Source of the DNA: [Borrelia] finlandensis
GTDB taxonomy: Bacteria > Spirochaetota > Spirochaetia > Borreliales > Borreliaceae
Assembly: GCF_000181875.2 (NCBI RefSeq)
Contig: NZ_ABJZ02000002.1
Location: 62,001 to 126,000 of the forward strand
Length of the DNA: 64,000 nt
Direction: 5' to 3'
How positions within the stretch are numbered: position 1 is the first letter of the stretch; every line of letters starts with the position of its first letter. Of the stretch, positions 1 to 8,080 are shown piece by piece. The notes beneath the pieces were generated by a model that was not told the DNA's origin, did no database searches, and saw nothing but the letters and a program-made list of their open reading frames with translations. A program made the translations under genes and the position numbers.

Positions 1-333
1 TTAAGAGATGAAAAAACTTTGAAAGATAATTTGGATCTTTTAGTAAAAGATTTTCTTTTAGGAAGCAATGAAGGGTTTTCTTTTGGGTTTTTATTAAGTG
101 ATGCAAGATTCTTATATTCTTTTTTAAAGAATGGAGTTTATTATATAAATCTTTCAAGAGAATTTTATGATTCTTTTAATAATGGTGATTATAATGAATC
201 TTATGAATCTTTTGATGTTAAGGTTAAATTTTTTGCTATGTCTTTAATAAAAACAATGCGCTTTAACTATCCTGGCAAGATGAAAAAGCTTGTTATTCTT
301 GTTGAAGGGTGTATCTTAAAGGAGCAAAGTTGA
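1..333 (+). CDS. 3' end of an unidentified gene
   Basis: The reading frame is open from the first base of the window to a TGA at 331-333, so this is the C-terminal part of a longer gene. A TTG at 19 is only an internal codon. The visible 110 or so residues are rich in Phe, Ser, Asp and Asn, show no membrane segment and no motif I can name. It ends about 75 bp before flaA on the same strand and could be cotranscribed with it. I do not recognise the family. Confidence 0.7.
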   Translation, partial: LRDEKTLKDNLDLLVKDFLLGSNEGFSFGFLLSDARFLYSFLKNGVYYINLSREFYDSFNNGDYNESYESFDVKVKFFAMSLIKTMRFNYPGKMKKLVILVEGCILKEQS

Positions 334-410
334 TAAATTAAATTTTACTAATAAAAATAATTAAAAAACGAAAATTTTATAAAAGATTTATATATAAGGA
401 GTTGGTTTAC

Positions 411-1436
411 ATGAAAAGGAAAGCTAAAAGTATTTTATTTTTTTTATTATCCACTGTTCTTTTTGCTCAAGAGACTGGTGGATTAACAGAGGGTTCTAAA
501 AGGGCAGAGCCTGGAGAATTAGTTTTAGATTTTGCCGAGCTTGCAAGAGATCCAAGTTCAACTAGACTTGATCTTACAAATTATGTTGATTATGTATATT
601 CGGGCGCTTCTGGTATTGTTAAGCCGGAAGATATGGTTGTAGATCTTGGGATAAATAATTGGAGCGTTTTACTTACTCCTTCTGCAAGGTTGCAAGCCTA
701 CGTTAAAAATTCAGTTGTTGCGCCTGCTGTTGTTAAGAGTGAATCAAAAAGGTACGCAGGTGATACTATTTTGGGGGTAAGAGTTTTATTTCCAAGCTAT
801 TCTCAATCATCTGCTATGATTATGCCACCATTTAAAATTCCTTTTTATTCAGGGGAAAGTGGTAATCAATTTTTAGGCAAAGGTCTTATTGATAACATTA
901 AAACCATGAAAGAAATTAAAGTATCTGTTTATAGTTTAGGATATGAGATAGATCTTGAGGTTTTATTTGAAGATATGAATGGCATGGAATATGCTTATTC
1001 TATGGGTACTTTAAAGTTTAAAGGGTGGGCTGATTTAATTTGGTCAAATCCTAACTACATTCCTAATATATCATCTAGAATAATTAAAGACGATGTTCCA
1101 AATTATCCTCTTGCTTCAAGTAAAATGAGATTTAAGGCTTTTAGAGTTTCAAAGTCACACAGTTCAAAAGAGCAAAATTTCATCTTTTATGTTAAAGATT
1201 TAAGAGTTCTTTATGATAAGTTGAGTGTTTCAATAGATTCTGATATTGACAGTGAGTCTGTATTTAAAGTTTATGAGACTAGCGGAACTGAATCCCTTCG
1301 TAAATTAAAGGCACACGAAACTTTTAAAAGAGTTTTAAAGCTTAGAGAAAAAATTTCTATGCCTGAAGGCTCTTTCCAAAACTTTGTAGAAAAGATTGAG
1401 AGTGAAAAACCTGAAGAATCATCTCCGAAAAATTAG
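411..1436 (+). CDS. flaA: FlaA, periplasmic flagellar filament outer-layer protein
   Basis: This is the sheath/outer-layer protein of spirochete periplasmic flagella, exported to the periplasm. The 341-residue product begins with a classic signal peptide: MKRKAK, then a hydrophobic run, then a likely cleavage after VLFA before QETGG. I chose the ATG at 411 because AAGGAG lies about 9 bp upstream; an in-frame TTG at 402 would put the start almost on that ribosome site. It is the first gene of the run flaA-cheA2-cheW3-cheX-cheY3, an arrangement known for B. burgdorferi. A hairpin follows the stop and may separate FlaA level from that of the chemotaxis genes. Confidence 0.93.
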   Translation: MKRKAKSILFFLLSTVLFAQETGGLTEGSKRAEPGELVLDFAELARDPSSTRLDLTNYVDYVYSGASGIVKPEDMVVDLGINNWSVLLTPSARLQAYVKNSVVAPAVVKSESKRYAGDTILGVRVLFPSYSQSSAMIMPPFKIPFYSGESGNQFLGKGLIDNIKTMKEIKVSVYSLGYEIDLEVLFEDMNGMEYAYSMGTLKFKGWADLIWSNPNYIPNISSRIIKDDVPNYPLASSKMRFKAFRVSKSHSSKEQNFIFYVKDLRVLYDKLSVSIDSDIDSESVFKVYETSGTESLRKLKAHETFKRVLKLREKISMPEGSFQNFVEKIESEKPEESSPKN

Positions 1437-1446
1437 GTTTAAATTA

Positions 1447-1482
1447 ATATGTAAAGCTACCTAAAAGGTTGGCTTTACATAT
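1447..1482 (+). promoter_or_regulatory. Intercistronic hairpin between flaA and cheA2
   Basis: An 11-bp perfect inverted repeat pairs 1447-1457 with 1472-1482. A smaller inner stem (CC at 60-61 with GG at 67-68) could extend it. No U-tract follows on the + strand, so it looks less like a terminator than a 3'-end stabiliser or processing site for the abundant flaA message. The cheA2 ribosome site starts only 10 bp downstream. Confidence 0.5.
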
Positions 1483-1501
1483 AAAAATAATAGGAAATAG
1501 T

Positions 1502-4096
1502 ATGGAAATATTAGATTTGGAAAATGAAGAGCTTTTAGGAGTTTTTTTTGAAGAAGCTCAAAATCTTGTAGATATCCTTGAAGAGAATATTATGTCATTA
1601 GAGGATGATCCTAATAATTCTGATACTATTGATGAAATATTCAGGGCAGCTCATACTTTAAAAGGAAGTTCTGCTTCTCTTGATATGATGGAGCTATCCG
1701 ATTTTACCCATATTGTCGAAGATGTTTTTGATGCTATTAGAGATGGTAAGGTAAATATAAATAATGATCTTGTTGATCTGCTTTTAAGTTCATTAGATGT
1801 TATTAAGGAAATGCTTGCGCTTCGTATTGATGGCAAGGTTTATTTAAATGACATAAGTGATCTTAAAAGCAAATTAAAGCAATTTTTAGTAATTGATGAT
1901 CAGACTTTTATTAAGAGATTTGATGGGAATTCAATTAAAAACAATTTTTGTCTTTCAAAATCAGATCTTGAGGAGATAAGAGAAGGGTTAGGAATTGGAC
2001 AAAAGGTTTTAAGGATCAGTGTTGTTTTTAATTCAAATAGCAATTCTGAAGTTAAAAATGGTGGGCTAAAAATATTTAATATTTTAAAAAAATTAGGATC
2101 TGTACTTCATACAATTCCTAAATATGAGCAAATCATAGAAGATAAATTTTTAAAAAGAGTTGATTATTATCTGATATATTCAGATATAGAGGGCGTGAAA
2201 AAAAGTTTAGATTCTTTAAATTTGATTGAAAGCTATTTGGTTGATGAATTTAACGTAAAAGAAGAATTAAAAAAGCTTGCGGATGAAGAGATTAAAGATA
2301 TTAATTTAGATTCCAGTTTTGTTTTAAATGATAATTTTGATTTTACAGAGGATGAGATTTCTGATTTATTGCTTGAGGTTGAAAATCAAAAGTTATTTAA
2401 AGTTAGATTGGATTTTGTAAAAGACAATCCTATGGCTACTATTAGTGGGCTTCAAATGCTTCAAGCATTAAAAAGTCTTGGTAAAATTTTCAAGTCTATC
2501 CCAGATTCTAGCGAATTATTGGCAGATAAGTTTTTTGATTTTGTAATATATTACTTAATATCAAATACCAGCGAAGAAAGTATTGCTAAAAAGATTAATT
2601 TACCAGATGTTGTTAGTCATTTTGAAATCAAAAATGTTAATTTAGAATCTTTAAAGAGCGTAAGGCTAAAAGAAGACGATGAAGCACCTATTAAGGAAAA
2701 TAAAAATATTAAGAAAAATAGTCCAATTAGTGTTAATTTAATTAGAATAGATAGCAAAAAAATAGATTACATATTAAATCTTGTCAGTGAGGCTGTAATA
2801 AGTAAATCATCTTATAATCAAATAAATTCAGAAATGATTACATTATTTTATAATTTTAATTATTTTTATGATTATCAAGAAAGTTTTCAGAGAAACTTTT
2901 TAATTGATTTAAAGATAGTTTTCAAAGATGCAGGTTTAACATTAGAAGATGAGATCGAATCACATATTAATTCTTTAATGAGTTTTAAAATGGAAAAGGC
3001 CCTTAATGATATATCTGAATTGAGGAATTCTTTTTTCAGGCTTCTTCAAAATTTTAAAATGACCTCTGGGCGACTGTCAAGAATAATTACAGATTTGCAT
3101 GAGAGTGTTTTAAAAACCAGAATGTTACCAATATCTAATATATTTTCAAGGTTTACAAGAGTTGTAAGAGATCTTTCAAAGAAATTAAATAAGATTGTAA
3201 ATCTTAAAATGGAAGGAGAAGAAACTGAGCTTGATAAGTCTGTTATAGATGACCTTGTAGATCCTTTGATGCATTGTGTTAGAAATTCAATGGATCATGG
3301 CCTTGAAACAGCTGAAGAGAGAGTTAAAAAGGGAAAGAGCAAGGTAGGTACGATAATTTTGCGTGCTAAGAATGAGGGTAATGTAATATCAATTGAGATT
3401 GAAGATGATGGGATTGGTATAGATCCAAAGGTCATTAGGCGCAAATTAATTGAAAAGGGAACAATAAAAGATGATGCAATTTACTCTGATTTTGAACTTA
3501 TTAACTTAATTTTTGCTCCTGGGTTTTCAACAGCAGTTCAAGTGACAGACCTTTCAGGTAGAGGAGTTGGACTTGACGTTGTGAAAAAAAGCATTGAAAA
3601 GCTTAATGGAACTATTTTGGTGGAATCAGAAATTGGTCTTGGAACAATTTTTAAAATTAAACTACCATTGACGTTAGTGATTATACAAGGTCTTTTAGTA
3701 AAGTCGGGGTCTGAGACTTATGTTATTCCTTTAAATAATGTACTTGAAACTCATAGAATAACTGAGCATGATATAAAATTGCTTGAAAATTATCATGAAG
3801 TTTATAATTTAAGAGATGAAGTCATTTCTGTTCTCAGGCTTGATAAACTTTTTAACATAACAAGAGATGATTCATTGATAGAAAAATTTTTAATAGTTGT
3901 TAATACTAGCAACATGAAGACAGCAATTGTTGTAGATTCCATTCTTGGTGAGGAAGATTTTGTAGTAAAGCCTATTAAGGATAAATTTTCATCAAGCGCG
4001 GGTATAGTTGGGGCTACTACGCTTGGCAATGGTAAGGTTGTATTGATAATTGATGTTTTTAAACTTTTTGATTTACAAAAGGATACTAAGGAGTGA
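1502..4096 (+). CDS. cheA2: CheA2 chemotaxis histidine kinase
   Basis: Cytoplasmic histidine kinase that phosphorylates CheY3 in response to the MCPs. From the ATG at 1502 (AGGA 6 bp upstream) it is 864 residues. The Hpt (P1) domain at about 8-105 carries the phospho-acceptor His51 in AAHTLKGSS. Two similar P2-like segments follow, near 175-260 and 300-385. The dimerisation domain P3 is longer than usual. The P4 ATPase has HCVRNSMDHG, DDGIGID and GRGVGLDVV, and the C-terminus is the CheW-like P5. A TTG at 1469 would extend the protein but lies inside the upstream hairpin and lacks a ribosome site. cheW3 starts 6 bp after the stop. Confidence 0.96.
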   Translation: MEILDLENEELLGVFFEEAQNLVDILEENIMSLEDDPNNSDTIDEIFRAAHTLKGSSASLDMMELSDFTHIVEDVFDAIRDGKVNINNDLVDLLLSSLDVIKEMLALRIDGKVYLNDISDLKSKLKQFLVIDDQTFIKRFDGNSIKNNFCLSKSDLEEIREGLGIGQKVLRISVVFNSNSNSEVKNGGLKIFNILKKLGSVLHTIPKYEQIIEDKFLKRVDYYLIYSDIEGVKKSLDSLNLIESYLVDEFNVKEELKKLADEEIKDINLDSSFVLNDNFDFTEDEISDLLLEVENQKLFKVRLDFVKDNPMATISGLQMLQALKSLGKIFKSIPDSSELLADKFFDFVIYYLISNTSEESIAKKINLPDVVSHFEIKNVNLESLKSVRLKEDDEAPIKENKNIKKNSPISVNLIRIDSKKIDYILNLVSEAVISKSSYNQINSEMITLFYNFNYFYDYQESFQRNFLIDLKIVFKDAGLTLEDEIESHINSLMSFKMEKALNDISELRNSFFRLLQNFKMTSGRLSRIITDLHESVLKTRMLPISNIFSRFTRVVRDLSKKLNKIVNLKMEGEETELDKSVIDDLVDPLMHCVRNSMDHGLETAEERVKKGKSKVGTIILRAKNEGNVISIEIEDDGIGIDPKVIRRKLIEKGTIKDDAIYSDFELINLIFAPGFSTAVQVTDLSGRGVGLDVVKKSIEKLNGTILVESEIGLGTIFKIKLPLTLVIIQGLLVKSGSETYVIPLNNVLETHRITEHDIKLLENYHEVYNLRDEVISVLRLDKLFNITRDDSLIEKFLIVVNTSNMKTAIVVDSILGEEDFVVKPIKDKFSSSAGIVGATTLGNGKVVLIIDVFKLFDLQKDTKE

Positions 4097-4102
4097 TCTC
4101 TT

Positions 4103-5503
4103 GTGCAGATAAAAGAAATTTATTTTGGACCCAAAATTTTAGATGATAAAAATTCTAATTCTAAATTGACCAATTTTGATTTTAAAGTTGTTTCTTTTGA
4201 GCTTGGGTCGGATCATTATTTAGTAGACATTATGCAGGTTAAAGAAATTAGAAAATCTAGTAATTTTACTTATGTTCCAAATGCCAAAAAGTATGTTGCT
4301 GGGCTTGATAATTTACGGGGTGAAATAATTCCTATTATAGATCTTAGAATAATGTTTAATTTAGAATTTAATAAAAAAGATATTGAAGATATTATGGTTT
4401 TAAAAAACGAAGATCTTCTTATAGGGGTAATTGTTGATAAAATTAATAATGTTTTTTCAATAGATTCTAGCCTTATTCAAGATCCACACCCAGTTTTATC
4501 TCAGGATTCTTTAATAAACTATATAAAGGGCGTTGTAGATTATAACGAAAAGCTTTATATACTTCTTAATGTTTTTAAAATTTTTAATTATAGTGAAGAA
4601 GAAAAGTTATTAAAACCTGGTCAAAATTTTGTTGAAAAAAGCGACTTTGCAAGCGATTGTTATAATTTAGATATACTAGAAAATTCTAAGAATGATTTTT
4701 CCAATAAGGTTTCTTCAAAAAATGATGGTAACAATGAAAATTCAACTCTAAACAATACTGCAACTTTTAATTTGGAAAATATTAAAAAAAATCTTTTGAA
4801 ATACTCGTTTAATCCTTCTTTGGTAAATGATGTGTTTTTGGAAAAAGTTGGAGTAAAATTTAATATGGTTGATATTGATTACTTGCCTTACGATAGTTTT
4901 TTAAATGAATTTTATTCAAAATCATCGGGAAGTTTGTGGGGAACTGATTGTTTGGAAGAATTTAAAAATGAAATTGTTGAGAGTCGCTTAAATTTTATGA
5001 ATAACTTAAATTCTATTTTCAATGTATTGGAAATTGGTTGTGGTAGTGGAAAGGAGACTATGGCTTTAGCCAATGCTTTGTCTGAATATTATATAAAACC
5101 TTTTAAGTTGACTGCTATTGATAATGATTTATCAAAAGTTGTTGAAACTTCTAGGTTGGTGTTTTCAGAGTTAGAAATTGGCATTAGTGAAATTTATCGT
5201 AGGAATTCTTTTGAACAAAGTCCCGGAGTTTATAAATTTAAGTCAGAAATTCTAAGTAATGTTTTATTTGAATATTCCGATGCTCTTTTTTCAGATTTGC
5301 CTGATAATTTGGGAATGGTTTTTTTAAAAGATGTTTTATGTTTCTTGGATAGTAAAGATCAGATTTTAATTTTAAGTATCATTGCTTCCAAGGTTATTAA
5401 AGGGGCTCTTTTGGTTTTGGGAGATAACGAAGAGCTTAAAAATAATGATGTTTTTATAAAAGAGAAATCCACAAAATATTTTAACTTGTACAGGAAAGTC
5501 TAA
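4103..5503 (+). CDS. cheW3: CheW3: CheW adaptor fused to a CheR-like domain
   Basis: This couples receptors to CheA2. It uses a GTG start, with AAGGAG overlapping the cheA2 stop. Residues about 25-165 form a CheW domain (VRxI-type strand, LRGEIIPIIDLR at 71-82). A low-complexity Ser/Asn linker (about 175-225) leads to a second domain resembling the methyltransferase part of CheR. Its SAM motif I is VLEIGCGSGK (308-317). The CheR signature corresponding to FCRNVLIYF reads FLKDVLCFL (407-415), so the domain may bind SAM without methylating receptors. At 466 residues it is about three times a plain CheW. The neighbours are cheA2 and cheX. Confidence 0.93.
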   Translation: MQIKEIYFGPKILDDKNSNSKLTNFDFKVVSFELGSDHYLVDIMQVKEIRKSSNFTYVPNAKKYVAGLDNLRGEIIPIIDLRIMFNLEFNKKDIEDIMVLKNEDLLIGVIVDKINNVFSIDSSLIQDPHPVLSQDSLINYIKGVVDYNEKLYILLNVFKIFNYSEEEKLLKPGQNFVEKSDFASDCYNLDILENSKNDFSNKVSSKNDGNNENSTLNNTATFNLENIKKNLLKYSFNPSLVNDVFLEKVGVKFNMVDIDYLPYDSFLNEFYSKSSGSLWGTDCLEEFKNEIVESRLNFMNNLNSIFNVLEIGCGSGKETMALANALSEYYIKPFKLTAIDNDLSKVVETSRLVFSELEIGISEIYRRNSFEQSPGVYKFKSEILSNVLFEYSDALFSDLPDNLGMVFLKDVLCFLDSKDQILILSIIASKVIKGALLVLGDNEELKNNDVFIKEKSTKYFNLYRKV

Positions 5504-5514
5504 AGGAGAAATTA

Positions 5515-6000
5515 ATGAGAATAGATTATATAGAGCCATTTTTGGATGCTGCTTCTTCGGTTTTAAGAGATATGTTGTTTGTTGAGAATATAGAAATGGG
5601 TAAGCCCGGGCTTAAGTCGATAAATCAAAAGATAAAAGGTGTTTCTGTAATAGTAGGACTTGCTGGGTCTGTTGAGGGTAGTATAATTATTGATATGGAT
5701 ATAGAAACAGCCCTTTTTGTTGCTTCTAAATTAAATTTTGAAGAGTATGATGATTTTGACGATGAAGAAACAAAAGAGATGGTTGCTGCAACTCTAACTG
5801 AGGTTGGCAATATTATTGCTGGAAATTTTGTTACTACTTTGCATGCTAAGGGTTTTGTATTTGATATAACCCCTCCAGCTTTTATTTATGGAGAAAATAT
5901 GAAAATAAGTAATAAAGGCTCTGAGGCTTTAATTGTTCCTTTTTCTTTGCCTGATGGTAAAATTATAGAAGTTAATATTGCAATAAGAGAGAGGGTTTGA
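5515..6000 (+). CDS. cheX: CheX, CheY-phosphate phosphatase
   Basis: CheX removes phosphate from CheY3, ending the chemotaxis signal. The 161-residue protein keeps the catalytic ExxN signature as E96-V-G-N99 in LTEVGNIIAGN; these two residues are the known catalytic pair of the CheX family. The ATG at 5515 has AAAGGAG about 7 bp upstream, directly after the cheW3 stop. Placement between cheW3 and cheY3 fits its role. No signal peptide or membrane segment is seen. Confidence 0.96.
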   Translation: MRIDYIEPFLDAASSVLRDMLFVENIEMGKPGLKSINQKIKGVSVIVGLAGSVEGSIIIDMDIETALFVASKLNFEEYDDFDDEETKEMVAATLTEVGNIIAGNFVTTLHAKGFVFDITPPAFIYGENMKISNKGSEALIVPFSLPDGKIIEVNIAIRERV

Positions 6001-6001
6001 T

Positions 6002-6043
6002 ATGAAAAAAATTCTTTTTATTAGAAGAGAGAGGTTAATATGA
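6002..6043 (+). CDS. Possible 13-codon coupling ORF between cheX and cheY3
   Basis: An ATG lies one base after the cheX stop, with a GAGAGGG-type ribosome site inside the cheX end. It encodes MKKILFIRRERLI and stops with a TGA that overlaps the cheY3 ATG. The GAGAGAGG before this ORF is repeated before cheY3, as if the initiation region had been duplicated. It may only be a translational coupler, or chance. No homolog can be claimed for so short a peptide. Confidence 0.2.
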   Translation: MKKILFIRRERLI

Positions 6044-6480
6044 TTCAAAAGACTACAATTGCTGCAGATTCTTCATCTAAGCCTAGAGGAATCAATTATG
6101 ATACAGGCATTCCTTTTAATGTTTTAATTGTTGATGACTCTGTTTTTACTGTAAAGCAGCTTACTCAAATTTTTACATCAGAGGGCTTTAATATTATTGA
6201 TACGGCAGCTGATGGAGAAGAGGCTGTGATAAAATACAAGAATCATTATCCTAATATTGATATTGTCACTCTTGATATCACTATGCCCAAAATGGATGGA
6301 ATAACTTGTCTTTCTAATATTATGGAATTTGATAAAAATGCTAAAGTGATAATGATATCTGCTTTAGGCAAAGAACAATTAGTTAAGGATTGCTTAATAA
6401 AAGGAGCAAAAACATTTATTGTTAAACCATTAGATAGGGCAAAGGTCCTTCAAAGAGTAATGTCTGTATTTGTTAAATAA
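6040..6480 (+). CDS. cheY3: CheY3 chemotaxis response regulator
   Basis: Single-domain receiver that carries the phosphoryl signal from CheA2 to the flagellar switch. It has 146 residues, slightly long because of a 24-residue N-terminal extension before the first strand (NVLIVDDS). The acidic pair is D32/D33, the phosphorylation site D79 (VTLDITMPKMDG), the switch Ser107 and the conserved Lys129 (IVKPLD). The ribosome site GAGAGAGG is 6 bp upstream. It is the last gene of the flaA operon, and a minus-strand gene converges on it 41 bp after the stop. No strong terminator hairpin is seen in that gap. Confidence 0.96.
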   Translation: MIQKTTIAADSSSKPRGINYDTGIPFNVLIVDDSVFTVKQLTQIFTSEGFNIIDTAADGEEAVIKYKNHYPNIDIVTLDITMPKMDGITCLSNIMEFDKNAKVIMISALGKEQLVKDCLIKGAKTFIVKPLDRAKVLQRVMSVFVK

Positions 6481-6521
6481 ATTATTTATAAAAAAAAGTT
6501 CAAGCTTTAATTTTATTATTT

Positions 6522-7037
6522 TCATTCCCTTGGGAAAAAAATCATTTCATTACTTATTTTATCTAAATTCTTAAAAAAATAAGTAATGTTAAGGTTAAAT
6601 ATTTTTAGAGGTTCTGCATTATTTTCTATGTAAAGTTCTAATTTGTAAAATCCTTTTTTTGTATATATTAGTGAATAGCTTTTAAAAATTCCATTTATAT
6701 TTTTGATTTTAAATATTTTATATTTTAAAAATTTTTTATCAATGAGTTCGCTTTGAATTAGATATTTATTTACTTCTTTGTAGTTTGAATTTAACAAGTT
6801 GTAGTTAGTTTTATTGAGCATTATGCTTTTTACAAAATGTTCTGTTAGTTTATAAATATTTTTTTCTATTTCGCTTGTTGGAAAATTGGTATAGTATTCT
6901 TTTTCTAAAATTAAATTGTAAGACAAATATTTTTTTATTTCTTCATCTGCTCTTTTTTCAATTGAAATGTCCAAAAGTCTGGCATTAAGTGGAAAATCTA
7001 ACAATGCAAGTAGCATTATAATTATTTGAATTTTCAT
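6522..7037 (-). CDS. Small secreted protein of unknown function
   Basis: This 171-residue protein starts with a signal-peptide-like segment (MKIQIIIMLLALLDFPLNA), so it is probably periplasmic or envelope-associated. The rest is Lys/Asn/Ile-rich with no motif I recognise. Its ATG overlaps the stop of the upstream membrane protein by 4 bases, so translation is likely coupled. It is the last gene of a four-gene minus-strand unit (gph, unknown, membrane protein, this gene) that converges on cheY3. Function unknown. Confidence 0.75.
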   Translation of the reverse strand: MKIQIIIMLLALLDFPLNARLLDISIEKRADEEIKKYLSYNLILEKEYYTNFPTSEIEKNIYKLTEHFVKSIMLNKTNYNLLNSNYKEVNKYLIQSELIDKKFLKYKIFKIKNINGIFKSYSLIYTKKGFYKLELYIENNAEPLKIFNLNITYFFKNLDKISNEMIFFPRE

Positions 7038-8080
7038 TTTATTTCCTGGTTTTTATTAATTATTTTTTTTACTTTTTCAATTTCTAAAGGTATTTTGCTT
7101 TTTCGTTTTGAGTTTAGTTTTTCTTTTAGCAAAAGATTGTTAAATGATTTTGCAAGTTCATATACTTTTTCTTCGCTTAAAGTGAAAGGAATTTGAATTT
7201 TTCGATATTCTAATGGGTCTTGTAAAATTTTTGTCATTAAAATAATAGGATTTAAAAAGCTTGCTTTAAAAAATTTATAAAAATTCATTAAAAAAATAGT
7301 AAATGATGCAAACAATGTAAATAGAAAAATTCCAAGAATAGAATCGCTTTTTCTTTGCAAATATTTATCTATATAAAATTTTGTTTTCTCCATTTCTATT
7401 ACTCTGTATTCACTGGGGCTGTAGTAAACAAATATTTCGTCTGATTTTGAGTATATTATGTCATCTTTTTCCTTGATTATTAAGATGAAGGGATATTTTT
7501 CTTTAATGTAAGCTTTTTCATTTATTATTGATATATTTCTAATAATATTAAATTCTTGTTTTTCTGGTATTGAATTTACAATTTTTGAGCTTGATATTAT
7601 TATAAAAAATGTAAATGGTATTAATAAGCTCATTGAAAATGTCCTAGCAAATGCTATTAGTATTAGGTTCTTTTCTTTTGAATTGTAATATATTTCTATT
7701 ATTAGGTCATTAAACCTAAGAAGTCTTAAAAATCTTAACTTGAAAAGTGATAGCATTATTGGATTTAATATTGTTTCATGGGCGACAATTATGTTTTTAA
7801 GCTGATATGAGCTATAAAACGCTAAAGGAATAAGGCAGTGAATTATATCGAAGAATAGATTGTTTCTGACGTAGATTTCTAATCTTTGGGAAAAGTAGGC
7901 CTTGGTTATTTTGTATAAAAAAATGAAAATAAAAATTGTGTCAAATAGAAACCCAAGAAATATTAATGCAAATCGTATTTTGTATGGTAAAAAAAGAATT
8001 ATTGAGAGTTCTTCGATTAAAAGTTCAAATATTGAAAAGATTATTATTGCTTTTAAGAAAATTGAAAATTTTTTTACCAT
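7034..8080 (-). CDS. Membrane protein with voltage-sensor-like and HAMP-like parts
   Basis: The 348-residue protein has about six hydrophobic segments. The first four resemble a voltage-sensor domain: an acidic residue in segment 2 (D47), FFDII in segment 3 (D78), and an S4-like KLRFLRLLR with Arg116, 119 and 122 spaced by three. A fifth segment follows (about 139-163), but no pore loop with a selectivity filter. Instead comes a roughly 80-residue, probably extracytoplasmic stretch, a last membrane segment (about 248-268), and a HAMP-like region (about 270-318, with P278 and LSEEKVYELAKSFN). It may be a sensor rather than a channel. The start overlaps the upstream gene by 7 bases. The domain assignment is by eye. 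Confidence 0.7.
   Translation of the reverse strand: MVKKFSIFLKAIIIFSIFELLIEELSIILFLPYKIRFALIFLGFLFDTIFIFIFLYKITKAYFSQRLEIYVRNNLFFDIIHCLIPLAFYSSYQLKNIIVAHETILNPIMLSLFKLRFLRLLRFNDLIIEIYYNSKEKNLILIAFARTFSMSLLIPFTFFIIISSSKIVNSIPEKQEFNIIRNISIINEKAYIKEKYPFILIIKEKDDIIYSKSDEIFVYYSPSEYRVIEMEKTKFYIDKYLQRKSDSILGIFLFTLFASFTIFLMNFYKFFKASFLNPIILMTKILQDPLEYRKIQIPFTLSEEKVYELAKSFNNLLLKEKLNSKRKSKIPLEIEKVKKIINKNQEIK

Noticed and set aside
6525..6545. CCCTTGGG palindrome as terminator between cheY3 and the convergent gene
   Set aside because: The stem is only 5 bp and is followed by A, not T, on the + strand; it also lies in coding sequence of the minus gene.
7034..8080. Calling the voltage-sensor-like protein a potassium channel
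   Set aside because: No pore helix or selectivity filter of the TVGYG type is present after segment 5.
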